From the NCBI RefSeq assembly GCF_030730205.1, contig NZ_JANQVQ010000074.1, positions 15,504 to 79,503 on the forward strand: a stretch of DNA of 64,000 nucleotides, written 5' to 3'. The notes beneath the pieces were generated by a model. It was not told the origin of the DNA. It saw nothing but the letters and a program-made list of their open reading frames with translations, and did not search any database. Numbering within the stretch: the stretch's first letter is position 1; each line of letters opens with the position of its first letter. Origin of the DNA: Paraglaciecola sp. Its GTDB lineage: Bacteria; Pseudomonadota; Gammaproteobacteria; Enterobacterales; Alteromonadaceae. Of this stretch, positions 1 to 9,715 are shown one piece after another. A program made the translations under genes and the position numbers.

Positions 1-69
1 TTGCGGCCATCCATAAGCAAAATCCTTTAACTTGGAATAAAGTGAACTATACAAAACCAAGAGTCGCCA

Positions 70-2748
70 ATGACAAGACCCATTAAAATAAATCAAAAGT
101 TACTCTATTTGCTTTTGAGTATTTTTATTGCTGGACTATTGGTTGCTGGTTATGCAGATAAACGTCAATCAGCGGATAATCAGCGGCACATACAGCAACA
201 GTTACAATCACGCCTTGAGCTTATTAGTGAAACAGTCAGTGATTGGATAACGCTGTATCAGTATGGATTACGTGGCTTGCGAGGAGCCGTGGTAACCACT
301 GGCATGGAGCAATTTAACTACGCGAATATGCAAGCCTACAGTGCTTCTCGGGATGTTGGCAAAGAGTTTCCTGGTGCCAATGGCTTTGGGGTGATTCGCT
401 ATATTGACCCCAGTGAGCAAGAAAATTTTATTGCTTTTGCCAGACAAGACCGCCCCGACGGTATCTTCAACATACGGCAATTGCAACGTCATACCGACAC
501 GCTATTTATCATTCAATATATAGAGCCTGAGGCAAAGAATAAAGCGGCTTTGGGCTTGGATATTGGCTCAGAATCCAACCGTCGCCATGCTGCGCTGCAA
601 GCTGCCATTCATAATGACGTTCGGCTAACTGCCCCAATCAAATTGGTACAGGCAAATGACGAAACCGCCTATGGTTTTTTAATTTTAATGCCTATTTACG
701 CAGCAAATGGCGCAGAGCTCACTGAATCACAGCGTTTGGCCAATATTCAGGGGTGGTCTTATGCCCCCATTTTTGCTGATGATGTATTAAACAGTTATAT
801 CGCCACTCAAAATGATGTTGCCCTGAGCATTAAAGACATCACGGATGGCGAATCAAAGCTTTTTTATCAATTTGGCAAGATGGATGATGAGACTGCGCAG
901 GCCGCTTTAGTGACTCAAACCATAGGGCTTTATGGACGTCAGTGGCTATTAGAACTGAGAGCTCAACCCGAATTTGTTGAATCTTTACTTTTGCCAGCCC
1001 CACATCAGGCGTTTTTTACGGTCATGGGGGTAAGCATTTTAGTGATTTTGCTGGTGTTAACCTTGTATTTAGTTACTGCTCGTATCAGGCAATCTGCTGA
1101 GCATAAAACCGAACTCTCTCGGGTAAAACAACATACCTTGCAACAAGCTAATATTGCGCTTGAAAAAGAAGTAGCCAATAGGATGAGGGAGATTTCTCAG
1201 GCTAACGTTTTGCAGCGCAGTATTCTCGAAAGTGCCGCTTACGCTATCATCACCACTGATGTAGATGGGCTTATTACCGGGTTTAATCCTGCAGCAGAGT
1301 CCTTGTTGGGGTATGCAGCACAAGAGTTAGTCAATACCCATACCGCCGCTCTGCTTCATATTAGTGAAGAAGTCGTTACTAAGGCGCAACAGTTAAGTGA
1401 AGAATTTGGCTATCCAGTTGAACCAGGCTTTGAAGTCTTCGTAACGAAAGCCCGTCGTGGCGGGCCAGATGTGAACAAATGGACTTATGTTCATAAAAGT
1501 GGTCGCCATATTCCCGTGCGCTTAACAGTGACAAGTTTATTTGACCACCAACAACAATTATTTGGCTTTTTGGGCATTGCGTATGACCTGACAGAGCAAT
1601 TAGAACATGAGCGAGTGCTGGCTCAAGCAAGGGAGCAAGCTGAGCAAGCTAATCAAGCAAAATCGAAATTTTTAGCCAATATGAGCCATGAAATTCGTAC
1701 GCCTCTGAACGGTATTTATGGCACTTTGCAAGTTCTTAATAAAGAGGTTGTTAGTCTTCAAGGTAAAGCCTTACTAAAAAAGGCCATGTATTCCACTAAG
1801 GGACTCAACATTATAATTAATGACATTCTCGATTTTTCTAAAATAGAGGCGAATAAGTTGGTGTTGGAACAAGGTGGGTTTGATCTGCACGAACTGCTTG
1901 AATATCTTCACTCCGACTTGTCTATGCTGGCAAATATAAAGCATATCGAGTTTGCGATTTTGAACCAAGTTGATCATCCCTATTGGTTAGGCGACCCCAC
2001 GCGAATAAAACAAATATTATTAAACTTAGCGGCGAATGCGATTAAATTTACTGAGGCGGGCAAGGTGCAATTAAGTGTTTGTCACGATGCCGTTAAAGCA
2101 ACACTGGTGTTTGAAATTCGCGATACGGGTATCGGGATTAATGCAGAACAATTACAGCGATTATTTCAACGTTTTGAGCAAGCCGATAGCTCAACCACCC
2201 GTAAATTTGGTGGGTCAGGGCTAGGTTTGTCGATTACCTACTCCTTAGTCAATTTGATGGGGGGAACGATAACGGTTGCAAGTGAAGTTGGCAGGGGCTC
2301 TGTATTTACTGTGACTTTACCGTTACAGCAGGTTTTAGAGCCTGTTGCACAGCCTCAGGATATTGAGGCTGAAGCCTTTGATTTCAGCGGTAAGATCATA
2401 CTCGTTGCTGAGGATAATGAAATAAATCAGATGGTTGTGCAAGCTATGTTGGAGCCTACTCAAGCGACGTTAATCTTTGTTGGCAACGGGCTTGAGGCTA
2501 TCAACATAGTACAAAAGCAGCACATTGATATGGTGTTGATGGATATCCACATGCCGCTGATGGACGGAAGGGAAGCCTGTAGAGCAATTAAAGTGGAGTA
2601 TCCGGCCTTACCGATTATTGCGCTCACTGCCAATGCGATGAGTGAAGACATTGATGCGTATGAGCAACTAGGCTTTGATGGTTACCTTGCCAAGCCTGTC
2701 GAGCTAAGGCTGTTACTCATACAGTTACAACAAATTTTATACCCTTAG
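70..2748 (+). CDS. CHASE-domain hybrid sensor histidine kinase
   Basis: Membrane-bound hybrid kinase of 892 residues. Visible order: N-terminal membrane segment (about 10-28), a periplasmic CHASE-like sensor (about 75-270), second membrane segment (about 318-340), a coiled stretch, PAS domain (about 385-510), HisKA with the H-box NMSHEIRTPLNG (phospho-acceptor His540), HATPase with N-box, DTGIGI and GGSGLGLS, then a receiver with acceptor Asp825 in VLMDIHMP and the conserved lysine in LAKP. CHASE domains usually bind small extracellular ligands; this ligand cannot be read from sequence. There is no partner regulator beside it. It is convergent with a second hybrid kinase, so the output is likely a remote HPt or response regulator. 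Architecture is certain, the signal unknown. Confidence 0.9.
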   Translation: MTRPIKINQKLLYLLLSIFIAGLLVAGYADKRQSADNQRHIQQQLQSRLELISETVSDWITLYQYGLRGLRGAVVTTGMEQFNYANMQAYSASRDVGKEFPGANGFGVIRYIDPSEQENFIAFARQDRPDGIFNIRQLQRHTDTLFIIQYIEPEAKNKAALGLDIGSESNRRHAALQAAIHNDVRLTAPIKLVQANDETAYGFLILMPIYAANGAELTESQRLANIQGWSYAPIFADDVLNSYIATQNDVALSIKDITDGESKLFYQFGKMDDETAQAALVTQTIGLYGRQWLLELRAQPEFVESLLLPAPHQAFFTVMGVSILVILLVLTLYLVTARIRQSAEHKTELSRVKQHTLQQANIALEKEVANRMREISQANVLQRSILESAAYAIITTDVDGLITGFNPAAESLLGYAAQELVNTHTAALLHISEEVVTKAQQLSEEFGYPVEPGFEVFVTKARRGGPDVNKWTYVHKSGRHIPVRLTVTSLFDHQQQLFGFLGIAYDLTEQLEHERVLAQAREQAEQANQAKSKFLANMSHEIRTPLNGIYGTLQVLNKEVVSLQGKALLKKAMYSTKGLNIIINDILDFSKIEANKLVLEQGGFDLHELLEYLHSDLSMLANIKHIEFAILNQVDHPYWLGDPTRIKQILLNLAANAIKFTEAGKVQLSVCHDAVKATLVFEIRDTGIGINAEQLQRLFQRFEQADSSTTRKFGGSGLGLSITYSLVNLMGGTITVASEVGRGSVFTVTLPLQQVLEPVAQPQDIEAEAFDFSGKIILVAEDNEINQMVVQAMLEPTQATLIFVGNGLEAINIVQKQHIDMVLMDIHMPLMDGREACRAIKVEYPALPIIALTANAMSEDIDAYEQLGFDGYLAKPVELRLLLIQLQQILYP

Positions 2749-2784
2749 GCTAAATGAATTCGCTAATGTTTGTTAGCTTGCGTA

Positions 2785-5700
2785 TTAACGCAAATAATGG
2801 CCCTGCTCGACGCTGTGTAAAATGCCGTCGCAGGCCCCTGCAAATAAGGGCATTTTTTTAATTACTTTATCAAATTGCCCTAATTTTAAAGCACTTTCTA
2901 GCTCTTCACACAGCTTGTGCAGTTTGGGCACACCGGTGTAACAGCATGCACCGTGTAACTGATGCACAAAAGCTTGCATTTCCATAAAATTTTGGCTTTT
3001 AAAACATTGTTCTATATTGGACTGTAGGCCGGGTAACTGTTTAACAAATTGCTCAAGAATTTCTAATGCTGCTTCTTCATTGTGATTGGTGCGTTTTAAT
3101 GCCGATGTCCATTCAAAATGAGCCAACTCTGGTGGTGTTTCTTCAACTTGCTGGCACCACCTTATGATTAAGTCGACTAAGTCAGAGATATTGATGGGTT
3201 TAGGTAAATAGTCGTCCATACCTGAAGCAAGTAGACGATCTTGCTCTTCTTTAAATGCATGAGCCGTGACCGCGATAATAGGCGTGCCAAAATTCAACTC
3301 TGTTTGACGAATGCGTTTGGTGGTTGCAATACCATCCATATTCGGCATTTGCACATCCATTAATATGAGGTCAAATTCATTTTCATAGCATTGTTTTACG
3401 GCTTCTTTACCGCTATAGGCTAAGGTCAATTGCAGGTCAGTATTTCTGAACCAAGTGGCGAGCAGACGCAAATTAATTTCCATGTCATCAACGGCTAACA
3501 CTCGTGCCTTGGGCAAGTTTATTAGTCTTTGCTGAACTTGGTCTGCGGCGCTGACTGGGGGTAAGTGCAATAGGTTGCCTAAACGGCTGAAGGTCAGAGG
3601 TAAACGGAGTTTATGATCAAAAGACTCAATGAGATCACTATGTTGAATTAATGAATCGATTCCTGAGTACAGTAAGATCGATTGGTCGAAGGAGAGCTGC
3701 CGACTGATGGCAAAAATAGCCGGCAAGTCATTTTCTCTGTGACTCGGCACTGAGATAAAAATCATATCGTAATGATGGGTTAACTCACTAAGCACATTTA
3801 AGGATTCGACTCCTGTTACCGAAGCTCCAACATTTTTTAGTAACTTTACTGCACTATAGCGTGAGTAAGGAACAGGGTCGAAGTACAGGATATTTTTGCC
3901 TTGCCACTCACTGTCTTTGCGTAAACTTAATTTTTTATTTAGTAGATTGGTTCTAAGGGTAACAGTAAAGGTACTTCCCAAGCCTGGCGTGCTTTGGAGA
4001 GTGAGTTCGCCGCGCATTAAATTTACCAGCTCTTGGCAAATGACCAATCCGAGCCCCGTTCCTTGATATGAGCGGCTGAGGGCGTCGTCTACTTGAGAAA
4101 AGGCTGCAAACAGTTTTCGTCTGTCTTCGCGACTAATGCCTATTCCGGTATCTTCTATCTTAAACTCCAACTCGTATATGCCATGGTCTAAAAACGAGCC
4201 TTTTACTGCTAAGCCAATGTGACCTTGATCGGTAAATTTAAGAGCATTACCCAATAGGTTATTCAAAATTTGCTTTATGCGGTAACTGTCGCCAATCAGT
4301 TTTTCAGGTAAAGGCGACAAATCATAATTAAACCCTAAGTGTTTTAAATGGGCAGACTTAGCCATCACACTTACTAAATCTTCGATCATTTGGGTAGGTG
4401 AAAACGGGTTATTGTTTATTCGTAGCTTGCCGGCTTCAATTTTAGAAAAATCCAATACGTCATTGACGATAGTCAGTAAATTATCGGCAGCGGCATTAAT
4501 AATACTGACCTGTTCTTGTTTTTCCGGGCTCAAATCTGATGAATGCAGTTCTTTACTAAAACCCAATATGGCATTGAGTGGGGTACGTATCTCGTGGCTC
4601 ATATTAGCCAGAAACTGTGATTTTACGTTACTGGCATTGATAGCTTCTTTGCGGGCGATATCTAAACGGGCATTTTGCTCTTCAACTAATTCGATATTAT
4701 TGCGCAAGTCATTAGTGGCCTGTGCTATCTCTAATTCTAGTTGGTGGCGACTTTTATCCATTAAGGCGAGTGAAAACAAGCCTGCTTCTAAAAATACGCC
4801 GAATTGAAAGCAATAAGTGGTAAAGAAATTTGAGGGAAATATTCCTGCTAAGCTAAGCATGCCAATAATGGCTGCAGTGGCCAGAATACTCCAAGCGAAG
4901 ATAAAGTAACGTGCTGCATAAAACTGATTGCTGTAGCTTTCAAAACCCGCAACAGTGTAACTGGTAATGGCTATTAGACTGACCAAATACACTAAACTCG
5001 ATTGCCACAATGGTGGGAACAGATTAATGACAGAGCAAAAACCAAGGACAATAAGTAAGATAAGGCTCGATCGCACTACAACAAAGGTTTTTGGCGCTGT
5101 TACTTTGATATCCAAAAATACGCAGGTAAATAGGCCAGAAAAAACGCCAATGATGATGAAGATAAGATCGGTGTGTTCATTTTCCCAGCGTGAAAACGCC
5201 TCTGGCATAATCAAATGCGAGTGCCCGCTCCAAACAAACTGCCACACAATGACCGCAGCAATATAGCCCACATATGCAATGAGACTTTTTTCTTTAATTC
5301 CTATAAACAAAATGAGATTGTAAATCGCTAAAATCAGCAGGCCGCCATAAAACAAGCCCCATAATAGATTGTCGTAAAAGTTTGTTCTTTCATGGGAGGC
5401 GTGGGTTTGAATATCAACCGGCGCAATTAGGCTAGCGTGAGGGCTTTGAATGCGAATAAATAAGGATAGAGTCTGGGCATAGGGCAGTTCAGTTTTAAGG
5501 GTAGGTAAACGATAGTGTTGGCCAAAGCGCGCCTTACCTTGTTGCGTTTGGGCAATGACTTTGTCATCCATCAATAAGTAGATGTCCACTTTTTCTAACT
5601 GACTAAATGCTACATCTATGACCCAGTCTTCAACATCAGTGACGTTACTTATGGTGGTATATAACCAAGCGCCTTTGTCAGTTAAACCGTAATTAGGATT

Positions 5701-5907
5701 ATCGCCAGATTGCCAGTTAAATTTATCGATTAATTGTGCCGCTTGTTGAACGGTCAATTGCTGCTCTTCTTCAAACATTATCTTGAGCTGGCCAGACAAA
5801 CGAATGGTGTTTTCCGTTTCAAGCAATTGGATGGTGCTTTGAGAATAAGCAAGACTCGGAATGAGTAGCAGTAAAATAACAATGAAACGACGAATAGGCA
5901 GTGGCAT
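2785..5907 (-). CDS. 7TMR-DISM hybrid sensor kinase with receiver and HPt domains
   Basis: Hybrid kinase of 1040 residues. A signal peptide is followed by a periplasmic beta-rich 7TMR-DISM extracellular domain (to about 170), seven membrane helices (about 180-385), a coiled coil, HisKA with NMSHEIRTPLN (His438), HATPase with DTGIGIS and GTGLGL, a degenerate receiver-like segment (about 690-790) without a normal acceptor motif, a proper receiver (Asp851 in MDVQMPNMDG) and a C-terminal HPt with HQLHG (His982). The cytoplasmic part is arranged like BarA/GacS, but the sensor is 7TM-DISM and not the BarA HAMP type, so no symbol is given. DISM sensors are thought to bind carbohydrates or other small ligands. 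It carries its own HPt and could phosphorylate a separate response regulator. Confidence 0.9.
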   Translation of the reverse strand: MPLPIRRFIVILLLLIPSLAYSQSTIQLLETENTIRLSGQLKIMFEEEQQLTVQQAAQLIDKFNWQSGDNPNYGLTDKGAWLYTTISNVTDVEDWVIDVAFSQLEKVDIYLLMDDKVIAQTQQGKARFGQHYRLPTLKTELPYAQTLSLFIRIQSPHASLIAPVDIQTHASHERTNFYDNLLWGLFYGGLLILAIYNLILFIGIKEKSLIAYVGYIAAVIVWQFVWSGHSHLIMPEAFSRWENEHTDLIFIIIGVFSGLFTCVFLDIKVTAPKTFVVVRSSLILLIVLGFCSVINLFPPLWQSSLVYLVSLIAITSYTVAGFESYSNQFYAARYFIFAWSILATAAIIGMLSLAGIFPSNFFTTYCFQFGVFLEAGLFSLALMDKSRHQLELEIAQATNDLRNNIELVEEQNARLDIARKEAINASNVKSQFLANMSHEIRTPLNAILGFSKELHSSDLSPEKQEQVSIINAAADNLLTIVNDVLDFSKIEAGKLRINNNPFSPTQMIEDLVSVMAKSAHLKHLGFNYDLSPLPEKLIGDSYRIKQILNNLLGNALKFTDQGHIGLAVKGSFLDHGIYELEFKIEDTGIGISREDRRKLFAAFSQVDDALSRSYQGTGLGLVICQELVNLMRGELTLQSTPGLGSTFTVTLRTNLLNKKLSLRKDSEWQGKNILYFDPVPYSRYSAVKLLKNVGASVTGVESLNVLSELTHHYDMIFISVPSHRENDLPAIFAISRQLSFDQSILLYSGIDSLIQHSDLIESFDHKLRLPLTFSRLGNLLHLPPVSAADQVQQRLINLPKARVLAVDDMEINLRLLATWFRNTDLQLTLAYSGKEAVKQCYENEFDLILMDVQMPNMDGIATTKRIRQTELNFGTPIIAVTAHAFKEEQDRLLASGMDDYLPKPINISDLVDLIIRWCQQVEETPPELAHFEWTSALKRTNHNEEAALEILEQFVKQLPGLQSNIEQCFKSQNFMEMQAFVHQLHGACCYTGVPKLHKLCEELESALKLGQFDKVIKKMPLFAGACDGILHSVEQGHYLR

Positions 5908-6036
5908 GTCAAATCTAACTGGGAAAAGTCTATAGCCTATTTAACCATTTGCAGCTTGCCTTAGGCAATCTCTACCGCTCGACTCTTAGATAACGTATGA
6001 TAAAAATAGAAAATTTCATTAAAAATAGAAGCTTAT

Positions 6037-7170
6037 ATGTTAACTACAAGATCTTTAATTACTCTGACAGCAATGTTTATATGCCATGTGAGTAGTGCCG
6101 CCCAAACGTCATTACCAATAGAAAAACTCACTTTGCCCGAAGGTTATCACATCAGTATTTTTGCCAATGAAGTGAAAAATGCACGGCAAATGGCGATCAG
6201 TGACAGCGGCATTGTGTTTGTTGGAAGCCGTGAAGCGGGCGTGGTGCATGCCGTTATTGATAGCGATAAAGACGGTGTAGCAGATAGGGTGATTAACATT
6301 GCTCAGAATCTGAACATGCCCTCTGGTTTAGCCATACGAGATGGCGATTTATATGTGGCAGAGGTGGATCGTATTCTAAAATATACAGACATCGAGGCAC
6401 ACTATACTCACTTACCTGCACCTGAAGTTGTGGTGAGCGGCTTACCAACAGAAAAGCACCATGGCTGGAAATATATTGATTTTGGTCCAGATGGTTGGCT
6501 ATACGTGCCTATTGGGGCTCCTTGTAATATATGCGAAACCACCGGCACAGCGCGTTTTGATGATCCTAGATTTGCATCGATTTTACGCTTTAACCTAAGC
6601 TCCGGTGAAAAACAATGGGTAGCTAAAGGCGTGCGTAACAGTGTCGGTTTTGACTGGCATCCACAAACGCAACAGTTTTGGTTTAGCGACAATGGTCGGG
6701 ATATGTTAGGTGATGATATCCCTCCTTGTGAGATAAATGCAGTAGAGACGCTAGGAGAGCATTTTGGCTATCCGTATTTTCATGGTGGCAGTATTGCCGA
6801 CCCCGAGTTTGGAGAAAATAAAAATATGGCTGACTATACTGTGCCTAAGCTAAATTTGATGGCGCACGTTGCCCCACTTGGTGTGCACTTTTATGCTGGC
6901 ACAATGTTTGAAAATACCATGAATAATCGCCTCTTTGTGGCGGAACATGGTTCATGGAATCGCACTCAAAAGTCAGGTTATCGGGTAATGATGGCGTCCG
7001 TAAAAGCGGGCCAGGTCATAGCTTATGAGCCTTTTGTACAAGGATGGTTAAATGATGATAATACAGCGTGGGGCCGCCCCGCTGCTATTACCACAATGGC
7101 TGACGGTAGTATGTTAATCGCAGATGATTTCGCCAATGTGATTTATAGGGTAACCTACCAAAAGCCTTAA
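6037..7170 (+). CDS. Exported PQQ/sorbosone-dehydrogenase-like beta-propeller protein
   Basis: 377 residues, with an N-terminal hydrophobic signal peptide (about 1-22, cleavage near SSAAQ), so probably periplasmic. The body resembles the L-sorbosone dehydrogenase/soluble glucose dehydrogenase beta-propeller family: LPEGYHISIFA opening, repeated LRF/GLA blades, a calcium-type DSDKDGVAD loop near residue 87, and the late FVAEHGSWNR and GRPAAITTMADGSMLIADD blades typical of this family. Members oxidise sugars or aldehydes with PQQ, but many are uncharacterised and the substrate here is unknown. It stands alone upstream of parC, with about 150 nt between. The ribosome binding site is weak. Confidence 0.75.
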   Translation: MLTTRSLITLTAMFICHVSSAAQTSLPIEKLTLPEGYHISIFANEVKNARQMAISDSGIVFVGSREAGVVHAVIDSDKDGVADRVINIAQNLNMPSGLAIRDGDLYVAEVDRILKYTDIEAHYTHLPAPEVVVSGLPTEKHHGWKYIDFGPDGWLYVPIGAPCNICETTGTARFDDPRFASILRFNLSSGEKQWVAKGVRNSVGFDWHPQTQQFWFSDNGRDMLGDDIPPCEINAVETLGEHFGYPYFHGGSIADPEFGENKNMADYTVPKLNLMAHVAPLGVHFYAGTMFENTMNNRLFVAEHGSWNRTQKSGYRVMMASVKAGQVIAYEPFVQGWLNDDNTAWGRPAAITTMADGSMLIADDFANVIYRVTYQKP

Positions 7171-7321
7171 AACAGGTTGTAGCGGTGTAAGGCTTGTATT
7201 AGATTTTCATTATGGCGTATTGTGCAACACGAAGGTGAGCACAAATATGCGACAAACGGCTGAAAAAAGCCTACGACCCTACTCAATAGAAAATAACAAT
7301 AAATAGCGAACCCAGTTTTAT

Positions 7322-9643
7322 ATGAGTCAAGATACGATAATCAACAAAGACGGCATCGAACAGTTGGCGATGCGTCACTTCACTGAGCAGTCTTACCTAA
7401 ACTACTCAATGTACGTCATTATGGACCGAGCGTTACCGCATATCGGTGACGGTTTGAAACCTGTGCAGCGCCGTATTGTTTATGCCATGTCTGAGCTTGG
7501 TTTAAGTAATAACGCCAAATACAAAAAGTCTGCCCGTACTGTGGGTGACGTATTAGGTAAGTTTCATCCTCATGGTGACTCAGCGTGTTACGAAGCCATG
7601 GTTTTAATGGCACAACCTTTTTCTTATCGATATCCTTTGGTTGATGGACAAGGAAACTGGGGAGCACCTGACGATCCAAAATCTTTTGCAGCCATGCGTT
7701 ATACCGAATCTCGCTTGTCTAAATTCAGTGAAGTGCTGCTGACTGAACTCGGCCAAGGTACAGTCGATTGGCAACCAAACTTTGATGGCACACTTGACGA
7801 ACCCAAAGTATTACCTGCACGTTTACCTCATATATTGTTAAATGGTATTACCGGTATCGCAGTTGGTATGGCTACCGATATACCACCGCACAACGTGCGT
7901 GAAGTGGCCAATGCTTGTGCCTTGTTATTGGACAACAGTAAAGCTGAGTTGAGTGAGTTATTAGCCTTTGTACAAGGGCCAGATTACCCCACTGAAGCAG
8001 AAATCATCACGCCAAAAGACGAAATTGCTAAGATTTATGAAACGGGACGCGGCTCTATTAAAATGCGTGCGGTATATCATGAGGACAATGGCGATATTAT
8101 TATTACTTCTTTGCCCCATCAAGCGTCCGGCGGTAAAATTTTAGAGCAAATAGCGGCGCAAATGCAGGCTAAAAAATTGCCAATGGTCAGTGACTTACGT
8201 GATGAGTCCGACCATGAAAACCCGACTCGTTTGCTGATTACCCCACGCTCGAATCGCATCGATGTAGAGCAATTGATGCAACACTTGTTTGCCACCACTG
8301 ATTTAGAAAAAAGCTATCGCGTTAATATCAATATGATTGGCTTAGATGGCCGTCCTCAAGTGAAAAACTTGCGGCAAATATTAAGTGAATGGTTGGTGTT
8401 TAGAAAAGACACTGTGGTGCGCCGCTTACAATATCGTTTAGATAAAGTACTAGCAAGACTGCATATTCTTGAAGGTTTAATGATTGCCTTTTTGAATATT
8501 GACGAAGTTATTCGAATTATTCGTTACGAAGAGCACCCCAAACAAGAGTTGATGAGTCATTTTGCCTTATCTGATATTCAGGCCGAAGCAATCCTTGATC
8601 TTAAATTACGCCATTTGGCCAAATTAGAAGAGATGAAAATAAAAGGCGAGCAGGATGAACTCGCCTTAGAACGCGATCAATTACAACTATTACTGGGTTC
8701 TGATCAGCGTTTGAAAACCCTTATCAAAAAAGAAATTCTTGCTGCAGCTGAACTGTACGGGGATGATCGACGTTCACCTATTGTGGCCCGTGGTGAATCC
8801 AAAGCCTTAAGTGAAAAAGAGCTCATGCCTTCAGAGTCAGTGACCGTGGTGTTATCTGAAAAAGGCTGGGCACGCTGTGCTAAAGGGCATGATGTGGATG
8901 TGAAAGGCTTAAGTTACAAAGCCGGTGACAGTTATTTAACCAGCGCTAAAGGTCGAAGTAATCAACAAGCCGTATTTGTTGATTCATCTGGTCGTACTTT
9001 TTCTTGTGACGCTCACAGTTTGGCGTCAGCCAGAAGTCAAGGAGAGCCATTAACGGGACGTTTCAACATTGTAGGCGGTGAAACCGTTGAACATGTGGTG
9101 ATGGGCAAAGATGAGCAGCAATATTTAATGGCTTCAGATGCGGGTTATGGTTTTGTGGGTCAATTCAGTGACATGGTAAGCAAAAACAAAGCGGGTAAAG
9201 CGTATTTGTCTTTGTCTAGTGGCGCGAAGGTGATAACGCCACAAGCCCTTCACAACTTAGAATCCGATTGGTGTTTGGCTATTTCCAGCGAAGGACGCAT
9301 GTTGATGTTTCCCCTTCGCGATCTTCCCATCCTAGGCAAAGGGAAGGGCAATAAATTGATCAGTATCCCCTCGGCCAGAGCTGCTTCGCGAGAAGAGTAT
9401 GTCAAGGTGCTGACTGTGGTACCTGACGGTGCCAGTATTAAAATATTGTCTGGTAAACGGGGTATGAGTTTATCTGCCGCTGATTTAAGTCACTATCAAG
9501 GCGAGCGAGGGCGTCGAGGAAATAAGCTTCCACGAGGTTTACAGCGAGTGGATGGGGTTGAAGTTGAATTAAGTAAAACAGCGCCAAACCCAGCAGATAT
9601 GTCTGAAGAACATTCGGTATCAAGGGGTGATAACACTGAATAA
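7322..9643 (+). CDS. parC: DNA topoisomerase IV subunit A
   Basis: ParC, the DNA-breaking subunit of topoisomerase IV, which decatenates daughter chromosomes with ParE. 773 residues, slightly longer than the E. coli protein. The breakage-reunion domain begins with [20 protein letters not shown]. The active-site tyrosine is Tyr127 in AAMRYTESR. The quinolone-resistance region [12 protein letters not shown] has wild-type-looking Ser87 and Glu91, so no common target-site resistance change is visible. The C-terminal half holds the ParC beta-pinwheel repeats. parE is not adjacent in this window: a sugar-dehydrogenase-like gene precedes and a lipoprotein esterase follows. Confidence 0.97.
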   Translation: MSQDTIINKDGIEQLAMRHFTEQSYLNYSMYVIMDRALPHIGDGLKPVQRRIVYAMSELGLSNNAKYKKSARTVGDVLGKFHPHGDSACYEAMVLMAQPFSYRYPLVDGQGNWGAPDDPKSFAAMRYTESRLSKFSEVLLTELGQGTVDWQPNFDGTLDEPKVLPARLPHILLNGITGIAVGMATDIPPHNVREVANACALLLDNSKAELSELLAFVQGPDYPTEAEIITPKDEIAKIYETGRGSIKMRAVYHEDNGDIIITSLPHQASGGKILEQIAAQMQAKKLPMVSDLRDESDHENPTRLLITPRSNRIDVEQLMQHLFATTDLEKSYRVNINMIGLDGRPQVKNLRQILSEWLVFRKDTVVRRLQYRLDKVLARLHILEGLMIAFLNIDEVIRIIRYEEHPKQELMSHFALSDIQAEAILDLKLRHLAKLEEMKIKGEQDELALERDQLQLLLGSDQRLKTLIKKEILAAAELYGDDRRSPIVARGESKALSEKELMPSESVTVVLSEKGWARCAKGHDVDVKGLSYKAGDSYLTSAKGRSNQQAVFVDSSGRTFSCDAHSLASARSQGEPLTGRFNIVGGETVEHVVMGKDEQQYLMASDAGYGFVGQFSDMVSKNKAGKAYLSLSSGAKVITPQALHNLESDWCLAISSEGRMLMFPLRDLPILGKGKGNKLISIPSARAASREEYVKVLTVVPDGASIKILSGKRGMSLSAADLSHYQGERGRRGNKLPRGLQRVDGVEVELSKTAPNPADMSEEHSVSRGDNTE

Positions 9644-9715
9644 GTGTTTTGACTTTACGGTTTATCACGTTTTAGAACGCCTACGTGTTAAGACCAATTA
9701 ATAGGGAAAACAGGT

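Noticed and set aside
2762-2793. Short hairpins between the two hybrid kinases (GCTAA/TTAGC and TTGCGT/ACGCAA)
   Set aside because: Stems of five and six bases with no T-run; too weak to call a terminator, though convergent genes would allow one.
4412-4807. 131-codon plus-strand frame inside the 7TMR-DISM kinase
   Set aside because: Antisense shadow of the conserved HisKA region; no ribosome site or family resemblance.
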